Assembly (NCBI RefSeq): GCF_000184705.1
Contig: NC_014831.1
Span: 496,001 to 560,000, forward strand
Direction: 5' to 3'
Origin: Thermaerobacter marianensis DSM 12885
GTDB taxonomy: Bacteria > Bacillota > Sulfobacillia > Thermaerobacterales > Thermaerobacteraceae
DNA length: 64,000 bases
The translations under genes and the position numbers were made by a program. Positions 25,059-33,821 of the stretch are shown here, one piece after another (positions within the stretch are counted from its first letter, which is position 1; every line of letters starts with the position of its first letter). Below the pieces are notes generated by a model. That model saw nothing but the letters and a program-made list of their open reading frames with translations. It searched no databases and was not told where the DNA came from.

Positions 25059-28000
25059 ATGGAACTGGCGCCCAATGCGCCGGCTCCGGTGCCGCCGGAA
25101 GCATCCGATGCCGGGGCGCCGGGGGAGCATCCGGGGACGGCGCCCGGCGGTGCCGAGGGCATCCTTGGCCCGGCGCCCCGCGGGGGCCGGGCCGCCGCCG
25201 GTTCGTCCGGAACGGACGCCGGTGGGTCCGTGCCCGGCGAGGAGAGCCGGTCCGGCAGGCCACGCTCCGGTACCTCCCTGGCGGCCATCCCGCTGAGCTT
25301 GCTGGCGATCCCGCCCCGGGTCCGGCTGGCCCTGCAGCAGCGGGGCTATGACACCGTCGGCGATCTGGCCCGCCAGCCCGACACCCGGCTGCTGGCCACC
25401 CGGGGCATGGGGACCCGCGGCCTGCTGTCCCTGGTGACGGAACTGGCGCGGGTCATGGCCGATCCCGCCTACCAGGAGGATCTGCTGGCCCGGGCCGGGC
25501 GGTATGACCCCGGCCGCTTCCCCGACGCCGTCCGGAACCTGGCCATCGACGATCTGGGCTTGAGCCAGCGGGCCTACCGGGCCTTGCGCCGCGCCGGCGT
25601 GCAGACCGTGGGGCAGCTGCTGGAACTGGGGGAGGCGGGACTGCGGCGGTTGCGCGGCCTGGGACCGCGTTCGCTGGACGAGATCTGCCATCGCCTGGAC
25701 GCCCTGCAGTCGGGCCGGCCCCTGCCGCCGCCGGGCGTGGGCGCGGGCGATCCCCTGGCGCCGGAACTCATGGACGATCCGGCCCCCATCGCCGTGCTGT
25801 TGCTGCCGCGCCGGGTGGCCACCGCCTTGCAGCGGGCGGGCCTGCACACGGTGGGGGCGGTGGCCGGCTTCTCCCAGGGAGGGCTTCGCCGCCTGCGAGG
25901 GCTGGGGGAGAGCGGGGTGGCCGCGATCCTGGACGGCTTCCGCCGGTACCGCCAGGAGCGCAGCCAGCGGGACGCGGCCCCGCGGGACCTGGAGGACTGG
26001 CTGCGGGAACTGGTGGAGCCCCTGGCCGACCGGGAGCGGGAGGTCCTGGCCCTTCGTTACGGCCTCCTGGGCGCCGAGCCCCACGACCTGGCCGCCATCG
26101 CCGCCCGCTGGCAGACCACGCGGCAGTGGGTCAGCGTGGTCCAGGGCCGGGCCCTGCGCCGGGCGCGGGCCCGGGCCCGGCTCGACCGCTTTGCCCCCCT
26201 CGTGGCGGCGGTCCAGGCGGCGGCAACCCGTTGCGGAGCGGCGGGGCCTGCCGAGCTGGCCGAAGCGCTCCGCCAGGAGGGGACGGTGGCGGTCCCCGAG
26301 TCCGCCGACCAGGCGGTGCGGCTGGTCGGCCTGCTGGTCCAGGTGACGCCGGGGCTGCGCCGGGTGGCGGGATCCACCTGGGCGACCCTGGAGGTCGCCC
26401 AGCGCTTGCCCGAGGCGGCGCGGCGACTGGAGGCGTACCTGGCCGAGACGGGGCGGCCGGCCAGCCTGGCCGAGCTGGCCGGGTACCTGGCGGAGCACAT
26501 GCCCGACGCTCCGGCCAGCCCCGAGGCCATGGCCCGGGCGGTGCTGGCCACCCAGGGGGCCTTTGGCCGCTTCCCCGGCGGGCTGTACGGCCTGGCCAGC
26601 TGGCGGGTGGGGCGGCGGGTCCGGGCCCGGGATTACGTCTACCAGGCGCTGGAGCGGCACGGCCGGCCGCTCCACTACGCGGAGCTCACGCGGCTGGTCA
26701 ACCAGCTGCTCCCCGAAGGGCGCAAGATGCCGCCCACCCACGTGCTGACCATCCTCTCCTCGGGGGAGCCGTTCCGCCGGTTCGACCGCGGGATCTACGG
26801 CCTCACCCACTGGGAGCGGGAACCCGAGCGCAACCTGGCCGGCCTCTGCCGGGACGCCCTGGCGGAACGGGGCGAGCCCGCCACCCTGAACCAGGTGGTG
26901 GAGGCGGTTCAGCAGCAGCGCCGCTACCCCCGGCGCACCGTGGCCCGGGCCCTCAACGAAGACCCGGCCGTGCTGCGGTACGGGCGCGACCGGTTCGGTC
27001 TCAGCGCGTGGCTGGCCGCAGACCCGCAGGCGGCGGGTGCGGTCCGGGCGCCGGCCTACGGGCCCCGGCCGACCAACCTGGTGGCGGTGCGCGGGTTGCT
27101 GACCGAGCTGTTGGCGGGTCACGTGTACGACACAGCGCAGTTGACGGCGTATCTGGGACGCTGGCGCCAGCGGTCCCAGGCGCGCCAGATCATCGCGTAC
27201 CTCCACGCCGTGGGCTGGCTGACCGGGATCGATGACGCCTGGGCGGCCACCCCCCTGAACGAAGCCTGGGTGCGGGCGGGATCCGAGCCCGCCCAGCTGG
27301 CGGCCCTGGCCCTGGCCGATCCCGCCTTCGCCCATGCGCTGGTGCTGCACGAAGCCTTCCGGCGCCTGGATGCCGCGGACGGCCCGGACGGGACCGGGGC
27401 CGGAGAGGGCCCTGATGCCGCCGGGGCCGGCGACGGGCCCTCCGCCCGGACGGCCGCGGGCGCGGTGCCCGGCGCTTTCACGCCCGCCCAGGCGGCCCGC
27501 TGGCTGGCCCAGCGGATCCGGCGGGCGGCCGACGCCCGCGGCGTGGAGCCCGGGCCCGGCTTCCGCAGCCTCTTGCGCCGGCAGTGGCTGGTGACCGCCT
27601 GGTTCGACCCCTGGGTGGCGCTGCTGGCGGACGGCCGCCACAGCCCCGGGCCCGGGGGAGAAGGCGCCGCGGCGGCACCCGACGGGGACGAACCGGCCGC
27701 CGTAGCGGGGACGGCCCGGTCCCGAACGGGCACATCGCGGGCGGTCCTGTGGGACCACGCGGCCCGGCGGCTGTGGCCCGCCCGGCCGGTGCACCTCCCG
27801 GCCGCGTGGCTGCAGACGCCGGCCACCGCCTGGGCGCTGCTGGCCGACGCCGTGGCCGCCCGGCAGGGCGGGGCGGCGGTGGACCTCGAAGCCCTGGCCG
27901 AATGGTGCCGGGAGCAGGGCGTGGCGGCGAACCCGGCCCAGGTGGAGGCGGAGCTCTTCGCCCTGGGCCTCTGGCCGGTGCAGGAGGGACCCCGCCTGCG

Positions 28001-28250
28001 CCTCTACATGCCCTACCGGCTGGTGGTGCCGCCGGAGGGGCTGCGGCTGCCCGGGCTGCCGGCCGAGGGTGCCCTCCTGGACGCGGCCGCCGAGGTCCTG
28101 CGCCAGGCCGGGGTGCTGACGGGCCTTCCCGCCGGCTGGCCGGCGCCGCCTGCGGCCGAGGTCTACGGCGTGCCGCCCCTGGGTGCGGGCGGGCCGGCGG
28201 AAGCGGCGGCCCACGGCGAGGCCGGCGGGCTGCGTGCCGGTGACCGCTGA
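25059..28250 (+). CDS. Mosaic of RNA polymerase-like DNA-binding domains
   Basis: 1063 residues; ATG at 25059 follows GGAGGGG by six bases. Residues 1-75 are disordered. Three helix-hairpin-helix units resembling the alpha-subunit C-terminal domain follow, at about 80-130, 162-214 and 244-297 (for example YRALRRAGVQTVGQLLEL...LRGLGPRSLDEI). Next, at 311-374, is a sigma region 4-like helix-turn-helix (LADREREVLALRYGLLG, then RQWVSVVQGRALRRAR). Three tandem winged-helix units with the HARE/RNA polymerase delta ending follow at about 451-517, 523-586 and 591-651 (GLYGLASW, GIYGLTHW, RFGLSAW). The last 400 residues are unrecognised, with an Ala/Gly insert near 780-820. It has no catalytic motif, signal peptide or membrane segment. 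A transcription factor or polymerase-associated DNA-binding role is inferred. It stands alone, with terminator-like structure before it and a sugar isomerase after it. Confidence 0.85.
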   Translation: MELAPNAPAPVPPEASDAGAPGEHPGTAPGGAEGILGPAPRGGRAAAGSSGTDAGGSVPGEESRSGRPRSGTSLAAIPLSLLAIPPRVRLALQQRGYDTVGDLARQPDTRLLATRGMGTRGLLSLVTELARVMADPAYQEDLLARAGRYDPGRFPDAVRNLAIDDLGLSQRAYRALRRAGVQTVGQLLELGEAGLRRLRGLGPRSLDEICHRLDALQSGRPLPPPGVGAGDPLAPELMDDPAPIAVLLLPRRVATALQRAGLHTVGAVAGFSQGGLRRLRGLGESGVAAILDGFRRYRQERSQRDAAPRDLEDWLRELVEPLADREREVLALRYGLLGAEPHDLAAIAARWQTTRQWVSVVQGRALRRARARARLDRFAPLVAAVQAAATRCGAAGPAELAEALRQEGTVAVPESADQAVRLVGLLVQVTPGLRRVAGSTWATLEVAQRLPEAARRLEAYLAETGRPASLAELAGYLAEHMPDAPASPEAMARAVLATQGAFGRFPGGLYGLASWRVGRRVRARDYVYQALERHGRPLHYAELTRLVNQLLPEGRKMPPTHVLTILSSGEPFRRFDRGIYGLTHWEREPERNLAGLCRDALAERGEPATLNQVVEAVQQQRRYPRRTVARALNEDPAVLRYGRDRFGLSAWLAADPQAAGAVRAPAYGPRPTNLVAVRGLLTELLAGHVYDTAQLTAYLGRWRQRSQARQIIAYLHAVGWLTGIDDAWAATPLNEAWVRAGSEPAQLAALALADPAFAHALVLHEAFRRLDAADGPDGTGAGEGPDAAGAGDGPSARTAAGAVPGAFTPAQAARWLAQRIRRAADARGVEPGPGFRSLLRRQWLVTAWFDPWVALLADGRHSPGPGGEGAAAAPDGDEPAAVAGTARSRTGTSRAVLWDHAARRLWPARPVHLPAAWLQTPATAWALLADAVAARQGGAAVDLEALAEWCREQGVAANPAQVEAELFALGLWPVQEGPRLRLYMPYRLVVPPEGLRLPGLPAEGALLDAAAEVLRQAGVLTGLPAGWPAPPAAEVYGVPPLGAGGPAEAAAHGEAGGLRAGDR

Positions 28251-28309
28251 CCCGGTCTGCCGGGGGCCGGTTCGGGGGAAGGGTGCCGGTGGCCGGGGCC
28301 GGCGAGAGG

Positions 28310-28322
28310 GGTGCATTGCACC
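28310..28322 (+). promoter_or_regulatory. Short perfect palindrome before the isomerase gene
   Basis: GGTGCA-T-TGCACC, 41 bases before the ATG at 28363. It may be an operator, but six-base arms can arise by chance in GC-rich DNA. Confidence 0.3.
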
Positions 28323-28362
28323 GACCAAGCGGGCTTTCGCCGATCAAGGAGGCCGACAGGCG

Positions 28363-29553
28363 ATGGATGGGACGAATCCACGGACCGGTGCCGGGCCGGT
28401 GGTCCGGGGCGGACCGGAGCCGGTGGCGGGGGCGGCAGGCGGTCCCGTCGACTGGCAGGCGTTGCGCCGCTACGACGTGGCCGGCATGCTGGGCGCGGTG
28501 GCGGCGTTCCCCCACCAGCTGGAAGAAGCCTACCGCCTGGGCCGGGAGGCGGCCAACCTGCCCCGGCCCCTGGCGGAACGGCCGCGGGCCGTGATCGTGG
28601 CCGGCCTCGGCGGTTCGGCCATCGGCGGGGACTTCGTGGCGGCGGTGCTGGAGCCCGAGGCGCCGGTCCCGGTGATGGTCCACCGGGATTACGGGCTGCC
28701 GGGCTGGGTCGGCCCGCAGGACCTGGTCTTCGCCGTCAGCTACTCCGGCGCCACGGAGGAGACCCTCAGCGCCTACGCCGCGGCCCGCCGGCGGGGGGCG
28801 GCGGTGGTGGCCGTGGCCAGCGGCGGCCCCTTGCTGGAGCAGGCAGCGGCCGACGAGGCCGCCGGTGCGCCGGTGCGGCGGGTTGCGGTGCCGGGCGGCC
28901 TGGCCCCGCGGGCGGCTCTGGGTTACCTGATGCTGCCCGTCCTCTACCTGACGTGCGCCTGGACCGGTGTTGGCGACCCCTCCGCCCAGGTGGAGGAGGC
29001 CGTCGCCGTCCTCCGGCGCCAGGCGCGGGAGCTGGAACCCAACGGTCCTGAGGGCCCGGCTCAGACCCTGGCGCAGAGGATGCTGGACCGGCCCCTGTTC
29101 CTCTACGGGGCCGGGCGTCTGGGGCAAGCGGCCGCCTACCGGTGGCAGTGCCAGCTCAACGAGAACGCCAAGCTGCTGGCCCATGCCCACGCCTTCCCGG
29201 AACTGGACCACAACGAGGTCATGGGCTGGGAGGGCGCGCCACAGCCCCGGGATGGGGACCAGCGCCGCCCCCTGTCCATTCTGCTCCAGGCTCCGGCCGA
29301 CCACCCGCGCAACCGGGCGCGGATGGAAATCACCGCGGAGCTGGTGGGCGACCGGGCGGAGTGGGTCACGGTGACGGCCCAGGGGCAGGGGCGCCTGGCG
29401 CAGTTGCTGAGCCTGTCCTACCTGGGGGACTTCGTCTCCGTCTACGCCGCCCTGCTGCGGGGGCTGGACCCCTCCAGCATCGCCAGCATCCAGCGGCTCA
29501 AGGAGCGGCTGGCCGCCCTGCCCGCCGGCGACGGGACCGGCCCGGACCGGTAG
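28363..29553 (+). CDS. Bifunctional phosphoglucose/phosphomannose isomerase
   Basis: SIS-fold enzyme of the PGI/PMI type, interconverting glucose 6-phosphate or mannose 6-phosphate with fructose 6-phosphate. ATG at 28363 has AAGGAGG ten bases upstream. GLGGSAIGGDFV and VSYSGATEETLSAY are the two sugar-phosphate-binding SIS motifs. FPELDHNEVMGWEG holds the conserved Glu and the His-Asn-Glu active-site segment of the dual-specificity family. At 396 residues the length is usual once the short N-terminal Gly/Pro tail is excluded. A hairpin at 29704-29739 may end its transcript. Confidence 0.93.
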   Translation: MDGTNPRTGAGPVVRGGPEPVAGAAGGPVDWQALRRYDVAGMLGAVAAFPHQLEEAYRLGREAANLPRPLAERPRAVIVAGLGGSAIGGDFVAAVLEPEAPVPVMVHRDYGLPGWVGPQDLVFAVSYSGATEETLSAYAAARRRGAAVVAVASGGPLLEQAAADEAAGAPVRRVAVPGGLAPRAALGYLMLPVLYLTCAWTGVGDPSAQVEEAVAVLRRQARELEPNGPEGPAQTLAQRMLDRPLFLYGAGRLGQAAAYRWQCQLNENAKLLAHAHAFPELDHNEVMGWEGAPQPRDGDQRRPLSILLQAPADHPRNRARMEITAELVGDRAEWVTVTAQGQGRLAQLLSLSYLGDFVSVYAALLRGLDPSSIASIQRLKERLAALPAGDGTGPDR

Positions 29554-29701
29554 AACCGGCCCCGCCGGGGGCCGGGCCGCCCGGGCACCGGCGGGCTCCG
29601 CTCCGCCCGCTGCGGCCGCGCCGCGGGTCCTTCTTGCACGGGCCAGGCGGACAGGGTGCGGCCTGGGTCACCGCGCATAGCCGTGGGCACGGGGAATAGC
29701 C

Positions 29702-30853
29702 ATGGGCACCGGGAGGCGAATCCCGGTGCCCTTTCCTTTGAAAGCGGACCGCCGGGGTCCTGGGAAGCCGCGATGGGGCGGCTGGCTGGCGGGCCTGCTG
29801 CTGGTGGCGCTGGTCGCGGCATGGGCCGGTGCCGGCTTCGCCGGGCCGTGGCGCGGGACGGGCCGCGCTCCGGGGCGCTGGGTCTTCCGGGACGACCTGG
29901 GGCAGCGGGTCCTGCTCCCGGCACCGCCCCGCCGCGTGGCCTGCAGCGGCAGGGACCTCTGCGACCTGGTGCAAGCGCTGCTGGGTGACGCCGCGGTAAC
30001 GGTGCTGCCGCCCGGCGCCGAGGAACAGGCGCTGCGGCCCGGCCTGGCCGACCTCGTCTTGCTCCCGGAGGTGACCCGCCGGCCGGGCCTGGCCGGGCGG
30101 CTGCGGGCACGGGGGTGGCCGGCGGCGACCCTGCGCTGGCGGGACGTCACCCAGCTGCCGGACGCCACCTTGCGGCTGGCCGCCTGGCTGAACCGGGTGG
30201 ACCGGGGCCGGGAACTGGCCGCCACCTACGCCCGGCGCCTTGCCGGGGTGGAGGCGGCCGTGGCCGCGATCCCCCCGGCGCAACGGCCGCCGGTGCTGGT
30301 CCTGGCCTGGGACCGGCCGCCGGTCTGGGCCGGAGCGGGTAGCCCGGCGGCGATATTGGTGGAACGGGCGGGAGGCCGGCTGGTGACCGGCGGGGCCGCT
30401 GAAAACGCAGCCAGGTGGCCTGCCGGGCCCGCAGGCCGGCTGGCCGGAGGTCGGGCGCGGTGGGGAGCGGGGGATGCGGCCGGCGCCGGGCCGGCGGGCG
30501 GAGACGGCGGGCGCGGTGCCGCCAGGCCTTCCGGCGGTCACGCCCGGCCCGGTGCGGTCTGGCTGGCCGGCAGCCTGGGCGGGCGGGCCGCGGCGTGGCT
30601 GGCCGGTGAGGAGGCCTGGCGCGCCGCCTCCTGGCCGGCGGGGACGCGGGTGGTCACGTCCCTGCTGACCCCTGCGGTGCCTCCCGGCGGCCCGGAAGCG
30701 GCCACGGCCCTCTACCTGCCGCCGGCCCAGCTCCTCGGCGCGGGGCCGGAAGCCTTGCAAGGGCTGGAACGGCTGGCGGCATGGCTTCACCCCGGCCGGA
30801 CCGGCGACGCGGGCGAACCCTTGCGCATGGTGCCGCTGCCGGTGGCGCCTTGA
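29702..30853 (+). CDS. Orphan periplasmic-binding-like protein (BtuF/TroA type)
   Basis: Probable exported binding protein of the helical-backbone (BtuF/FecB) class, whose relatives deliver metal chelates or cobalamin to ABC importers. One signal or anchor segment (WLAGLLLVALVAAWAGAGFA) precedes a domain starting FRDDLGQRVLLPAPPRRVAC, the typical first strand of this class; later segments are diluted by Gly/Ala-rich inserts (nt about 30400-30540). No permease or ATPase gene is nearby. The start is unsettled: ATG 29702 has a weak GGGGA, GTG 29726 has GGGAGG, and TTG 29738 would give the neatest signal peptide. A strong hairpin covers the first two. It converges with the thiamine pyrophosphokinase gene, nine bases apart. 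Confidence 0.7.
   Translation: MGTGRRIPVPFPLKADRRGPGKPRWGGWLAGLLLVALVAAWAGAGFAGPWRGTGRAPGRWVFRDDLGQRVLLPAPPRRVACSGRDLCDLVQALLGDAAVTVLPPGAEEQALRPGLADLVLLPEVTRRPGLAGRLRARGWPAATLRWRDVTQLPDATLRLAAWLNRVDRGRELAATYARRLAGVEAAVAAIPPAQRPPVLVLAWDRPPVWAGAGSPAAILVERAGGRLVTGGAAENAARWPAGPAGRLAGGRARWGAGDAAGAGPAGGDGGRGAARPSGGHARPGAVWLAGSLGGRAAAWLAGEEAWRAASWPAGTRVVTSLLTPAVPPGGPEAATALYLPPAQLLGAGPEALQGLERLAAWLHPGRTGDAGEPLRMVPLPVAP
29704..29739 (+). terminator. Hairpin with T-rich tail overlapping the binding-protein start
   Basis: Perfect 11-bp stem GGGCACCGGGA / TCCCGGTGCCC, loop GGCGAA, then TTTCCTTT. It has the form of an intrinsic terminator for the isomerase transcript but includes the likely ribosome site and start codons of the next gene, so it could also act as an attenuator. 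The 19 bases before it (29677-29695, ATAGCCGTGGGCACGGGGA) nearly repeat at 29696-29714. Confidence 0.55.
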
Positions 30854-30862
30854 TGGCGCATC

Positions 30863-31591
30863 TCACGCCCGGCGCTGCAGCACGACGAGCCCCATGCCCG
30901 TCCGGGCGCGGAAGGCGCCTTCCTCGCCGACCAGCGCGTTGCTCACCGCGTAGGCGTTCCCCCACGTCAGGGTCGCCCCGGCCAGGGGGTAGACCAGCCC
31001 CTCGGTGTCCACGCCCGTCATCTGCGGCGTCAGCGGGATCAGGGACACCGTCTGGCCCGGCGCGCCGCGGAACCGGACCTCGCCCGGACCGGCCAGCGGC
31101 CGCACGTGGGCCGGGCCGGCCAGGACGGTCACGGGATGGCCCTCGGTCCACCACCGCGCCGCCAGGAGCAGGTTGGCCAGCGTGTGGTCGATCCGGTCTC
31201 CCACGCCGCCCACCACGTAGAGGGGTGCCCGGCCCAGCTGGCGCCGCGCCACGTCCAGGGCCAGCTCGGCGTCGGTGAAGTCCTTGGCGGGCGGAAAGGC
31301 CCGGACGGTCACCCCGGCTGCCCGGGCGGCCTCCACCTCATCCGGGGTCAGCGTGTCGAAGTCGCCGACCAGCACACCGGGCCAGATCCCCACGGCCCGC
31401 AGCAGGCGCAGGCCGCCGTCGGCGGCCACGCACAGGCTCGCGCCGCGGGCGAGGCGCGCCGTCTCCTCGGCCAGGGCCGGTTCGTCCAGGTCGCCGCCGG
31501 CCACCACCAGGGCGTAGGGAGGCTCAGGGGGCGGGAGGAAGCCGAAGTCGGGCGGAGTACCGGGGGCTGGCTGCGAGACGGGCGTGGACAT
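30863..31591 (-). CDS. Thiamine pyrophosphokinase
   Basis: Transfers pyrophosphate from ATP to thiamine to make thiamine pyrophosphate. ATG at 31591 follows AAAGGAGGGA by five bases. The family core is complete in 242 residues: VAGGDLD, CVAADGGLRLL, VGDFDTLTPDE, PPAKDFTDAELAL (metal-binding Asp and Glu/Asp) and VVGGVGDRIDHTLANLLLA, then the C-terminal beta domain with SLIPLTPQM and GATLTWGNAYAVSNAL. In many Firmicutes it sits near rpe/rsgA; here it stands alone between a binding protein and an SH3 protein. Confidence 0.93.
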   Translation of the reverse strand: MSTPVSQPAPGTPPDFGFLPPPEPPYALVVAGGDLDEPALAEETARLARGASLCVAADGGLRLLRAVGIWPGVLVGDFDTLTPDEVEAARAAGVTVRAFPPAKDFTDAELALDVARRQLGRAPLYVVGGVGDRIDHTLANLLLAARWWTEGHPVTVLAGPAHVRPLAGPGEVRFRGAPGQTVSLIPLTPQMTGVDTEGLVYPLAGATLTWGNAYAVSNALVGEEGAFRARTGMGLVVLQRRA

Positions 31592-31801
31592 GGCGGTCCC
31601 TCCTTTGCCCTTCACCATCCGGACCGGCCGCCGCTCCTCCGGCCGCCGCAGCCCGTCACCAACCAGAACCACCGCCCTCGCCCGGACGCCGGACCCCCCG
31701 CCCGCGGCGGCGGCACCTGGCGCCGCCACGGCATGTCCGGTTCTTCCCGCGCATAGGGTCATAGAGGTCCGGAATCCCCGGGACGGGAAGGGGGAGGAAC
31801 G

Positions 31802-32191
31802 GTGTCGCGCATTCGGGATCTGGCCGCTGCGTTGCGGGAGCAGGAGCGGCCGCTCCTCGACCAGTACCGGCAGCTGGTGGAGGCCGCCACCACCGAGACG
31901 GAGCGGCGGCTGGCCCAGATGATGTACAACTACCAGCGCTTCCAGCTGCAAAGTCTCGAACTGTTCCAGGACCGGGTTCCCGAGCGCTTCCAATGCTTCG
32001 GCGTCATCACCCACGACGACGTCAACGTCCGCCAGCGGCCCAGCGGCAAATCCCAGACCCTGACCCGGGTGGGACGGGGGACGCCGGTCATCGTCATGGC
32101 CTTCGACGGCTTCTGGGCCGAGGTCCAGCTGGTGGGCGGCGCGACGGGCTACGTCTTCAAGGATTACGTGCGCTGCGAGGTGGGCGGGTAG
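31802..32191 (+). CDS. Bacterial SH3-domain protein
   Basis: 129 residues. GTG at 31802 follows GGGGGAGGAA. An N-terminal helical, charged region (residues 1-60; AAALREQERPLLDQYRQLVE) leads to an SH3b domain (about 68-126) with the typical DDVNVRQRPSGKSQTLTRVG and GYVFKDYV segments. No signal peptide is visible, which is unusual because most SH3b proteins act on the cell wall, so an internal role is possible. It is divergent from the thiamine pyrophosphokinase gene and convergent with mntR. Confidence 0.85.
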   Translation: MSRIRDLAAALREQERPLLDQYRQLVEAATTETERRLAQMMYNYQRFQLQSLELFQDRVPERFQCFGVITHDDVNVRQRPSGKSQTLTRVGRGTPVIVMAFDGFWAEVQLVGGATGYVFKDYVRCEVGG

Positions 32192-32342
32192 AACCGGCCG
32201 CACCGTCACCGCCCGGCACGAACTGCGTCCGGCCTGCCCGCCGGTGGGCGGGCTCGCCCCGCCGGCGGGCGTCCGGTTCCCCCGCACCGGTCCCCTGGCC
32301 GGGTCCCGCGCCGGCCACCGTCGCGGGCCCCGGCCGCGCCGG

Positions 32343-32882
32343 TCAAGGGCCGGGGCCGGCCCGGGCGGGACCGGCCTGCGCCTCGCCGGACGCGGCACCT
32401 GCGGGACCATCTCCGTCGGGTCGGGGTGCGGCACGCCCGGGGGCATCGCCGTCCGCGCCGGGCTGCATGGCCGCGTGGAGCTGGTTCATCCAGGCGGGGT
32501 TGGCCCGCGCGAAGGCGACGAAGCGCTCGATGCGCTCCAGGGTCTGGCGGCTGACGTGGTGCTCGATGCCTTCCACGTCCTGCTGGACGACGGCCTCGTC
32601 GTGCACGCCCAAGAGCCGCAGGAAGGTGGCCAGGGTCTCGTGGCGCTGGCGCATGGCGCGGCCGATGGCCTCGCCGCGCTCGGTCAGCACCAGGCCACGG
32701 TAGCGCTCGTAGGTGACGTAGTTCTGCTCGTCCAGCCGCTGGACCATGCGCGTGACCGACGACGGCTGCAGGTTCAGCGCCAGGGCGATGTCGCTCACCC
32801 GGGCGTAACCCTTGCTCCGGATGAGCTCGTAGATGGTCTCCAGGTAGTCTTCCATGCTGGGCGTGGGCCGCACCCCGGTCAC
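32343..32882 (-). CDS. mntR: MntR/DtxR-family metal-dependent repressor
   Basis: Manganese-sensing transcriptional regulator. GTG at 32882 has GGAGGGAACG just upstream; in-frame codons further upstream lack a site. The winged helix (MEDYLETIYELIRSKGYARVSDIALALNL, PSSVTRMVQRLDEQNYV, YRGLVLTERG) matches MntR closely. The dimerisation and metal-binding part follows (HETLATFLRLLGV, DVEGIEHHVS), including the Glu/His positions that bind manganese. A Pro/Gly-rich C-terminal tail of about 40 residues is extra. No manganese transporter gene is in the window, so its targets lie elsewhere. Confidence 0.92.
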   Translation of the reverse strand: MTGVRPTPSMEDYLETIYELIRSKGYARVSDIALALNLQPSSVTRMVQRLDEQNYVTYERYRGLVLTERGEAIGRAMRQRHETLATFLRLLGVHDEAVVQQDVEGIEHHVSRQTLERIERFVAFARANPAWMNQLHAAMQPGADGDAPGRAAPRPDGDGPAGAASGEAQAGPARAGPGP

Positions 32883-32956
32883 CTCGTTCCCTCCGCCATC
32901 AATATAGCGCACGCAAGCGCCCGCCTGCCCCGGGCGCCTGCCGGTCGGGGCGATGG

Positions 32957-32991
32957 AAAAACAGAGAGGCAGCCGCCTTGGGCTGCCTCTC
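32957..32991 (-). terminator. Terminator of the cupredoxin gene (minus strand)
   Basis: Perfect 11-bp stem GAGAGGCAGCC / GGCTGCCTCTC followed on the minus strand by TGTTTTT, about 140 bases after the cupredoxin stop and before mntR. Confidence 0.85.
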
Positions 32992-33132
32992 GAGCTTGCG
33001 GGGTGATGATCCGCGCGTGACGCGCATCGCTTCCACGGTCAGGCGCAGGACGGAATCCTGCCTGCCCCATCCCGCGCGCCGCGCCACCGCGGCCGCGCCC
33101 GCAGCCGCGGCGGCGGCAGGGACAGCGCGGGA

Positions 33133-33537
33133 TTACTCCGTGACGCGGATGGTGCCCTTCATGGTCGCGGAGTGGCCGGGCACCGAGCAGATGAACTCGA
33201 AGTCGCCCGTCTGCTGCGGGGTGAACTCCACGGAGTTGCTCTGCCCCGGATCGGTCAAGCCGACCTCCAGGCCCAGCTGCTCCGACACCAGGTCGTGCTG
33301 GACGGAGTCGTTGTTGACCAGCTCGATGGTGTAGGTCTGGCCCTTCTTCAGCGTGATCTCCGTCTGGTCGAAGGACATGTTCTGGGCCGTCACGGTGATC
33401 TTGTTGCCGGCGGCCTGGTCGCCGTTGCCCTGGTTGCTGCCGCCACCGCCGCCACCGCCGCCGCAAGCGGCCAGCACGGGCAGCGCCAGCAGCATCAGGG
33501 CGACCACCACCAGCCGGGACCGGCGTGCGCGCTTCAT
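33133..33537 (-). CDS. Cupredoxin-like lipoprotein
   Basis: 134-residue secreted copper protein. ATG at 33537 follows AAGGAGGGA by about ten bases. The signal peptide ends in lipobox LAAC, followed by eight Gly residues, so the mature protein is lipid-anchored outside the membrane. The plastocyanin/azurin-like domain carries the type 1 copper ligands: His in VQHDLV and the cluster CSVPGHSATM (Cys, His, Met). The C-terminus ends GTIRVTE, a normal last strand. It probably serves as an electron carrier or copper-binding partner of a respiratory oxidase (inference). It has its own terminator downstream and a 284-base upstream spacer, with TATAAA (minus strand) about 45 bases before the start codon. 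Confidence 0.9.
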   Translation of the reverse strand: MKRARRSRLVVVALMLLALPVLAACGGGGGGGGSNQGNGDQAAGNKITVTAQNMSFDQTEITLKKGQTYTIELVNNDSVQHDLVSEQLGLEVGLTDPGQSNSVEFTPQQTGDFEFICSVPGHSATMKGTIRVTE

Positions 33538-33821
33538 GATGGTTGCGTCCCTCCTTACGGGAGTTGGGTCCACCGTTCTTTTATACATCATGCCGGGCGG
33601 TGCCGCACTCGGATGGGGAACCGATTCTTTGGCCACCCTCCCCCGGCGGATACCCGGTGGTGCCCTTCCGCCCCAGGCCCGGCCGGCGTCGAACCGCCCC
33701 TCCGCGCTCCGTAGCCGTCGCGTCGCGGCGCCCCCGCGGCGGGTCTCCGGCCCCGTCCGGGCCGGCCCGCCCGCGCCGGGCGGCGGCCCGTTCCCCGCCG
33801 CGGACCGGGGGCCGCTCCCGT

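Noticed and set aside
22746-28328. A 1860-codon open frame on the minus strand
   Set aside because: It runs antisense to acs and the mosaic gene, has no family motifs and is rich in Gly/Arg/Pro/His as expected of antisense GC-rich coding DNA. Both plus-strand genes have strong motifs and ribosome sites.
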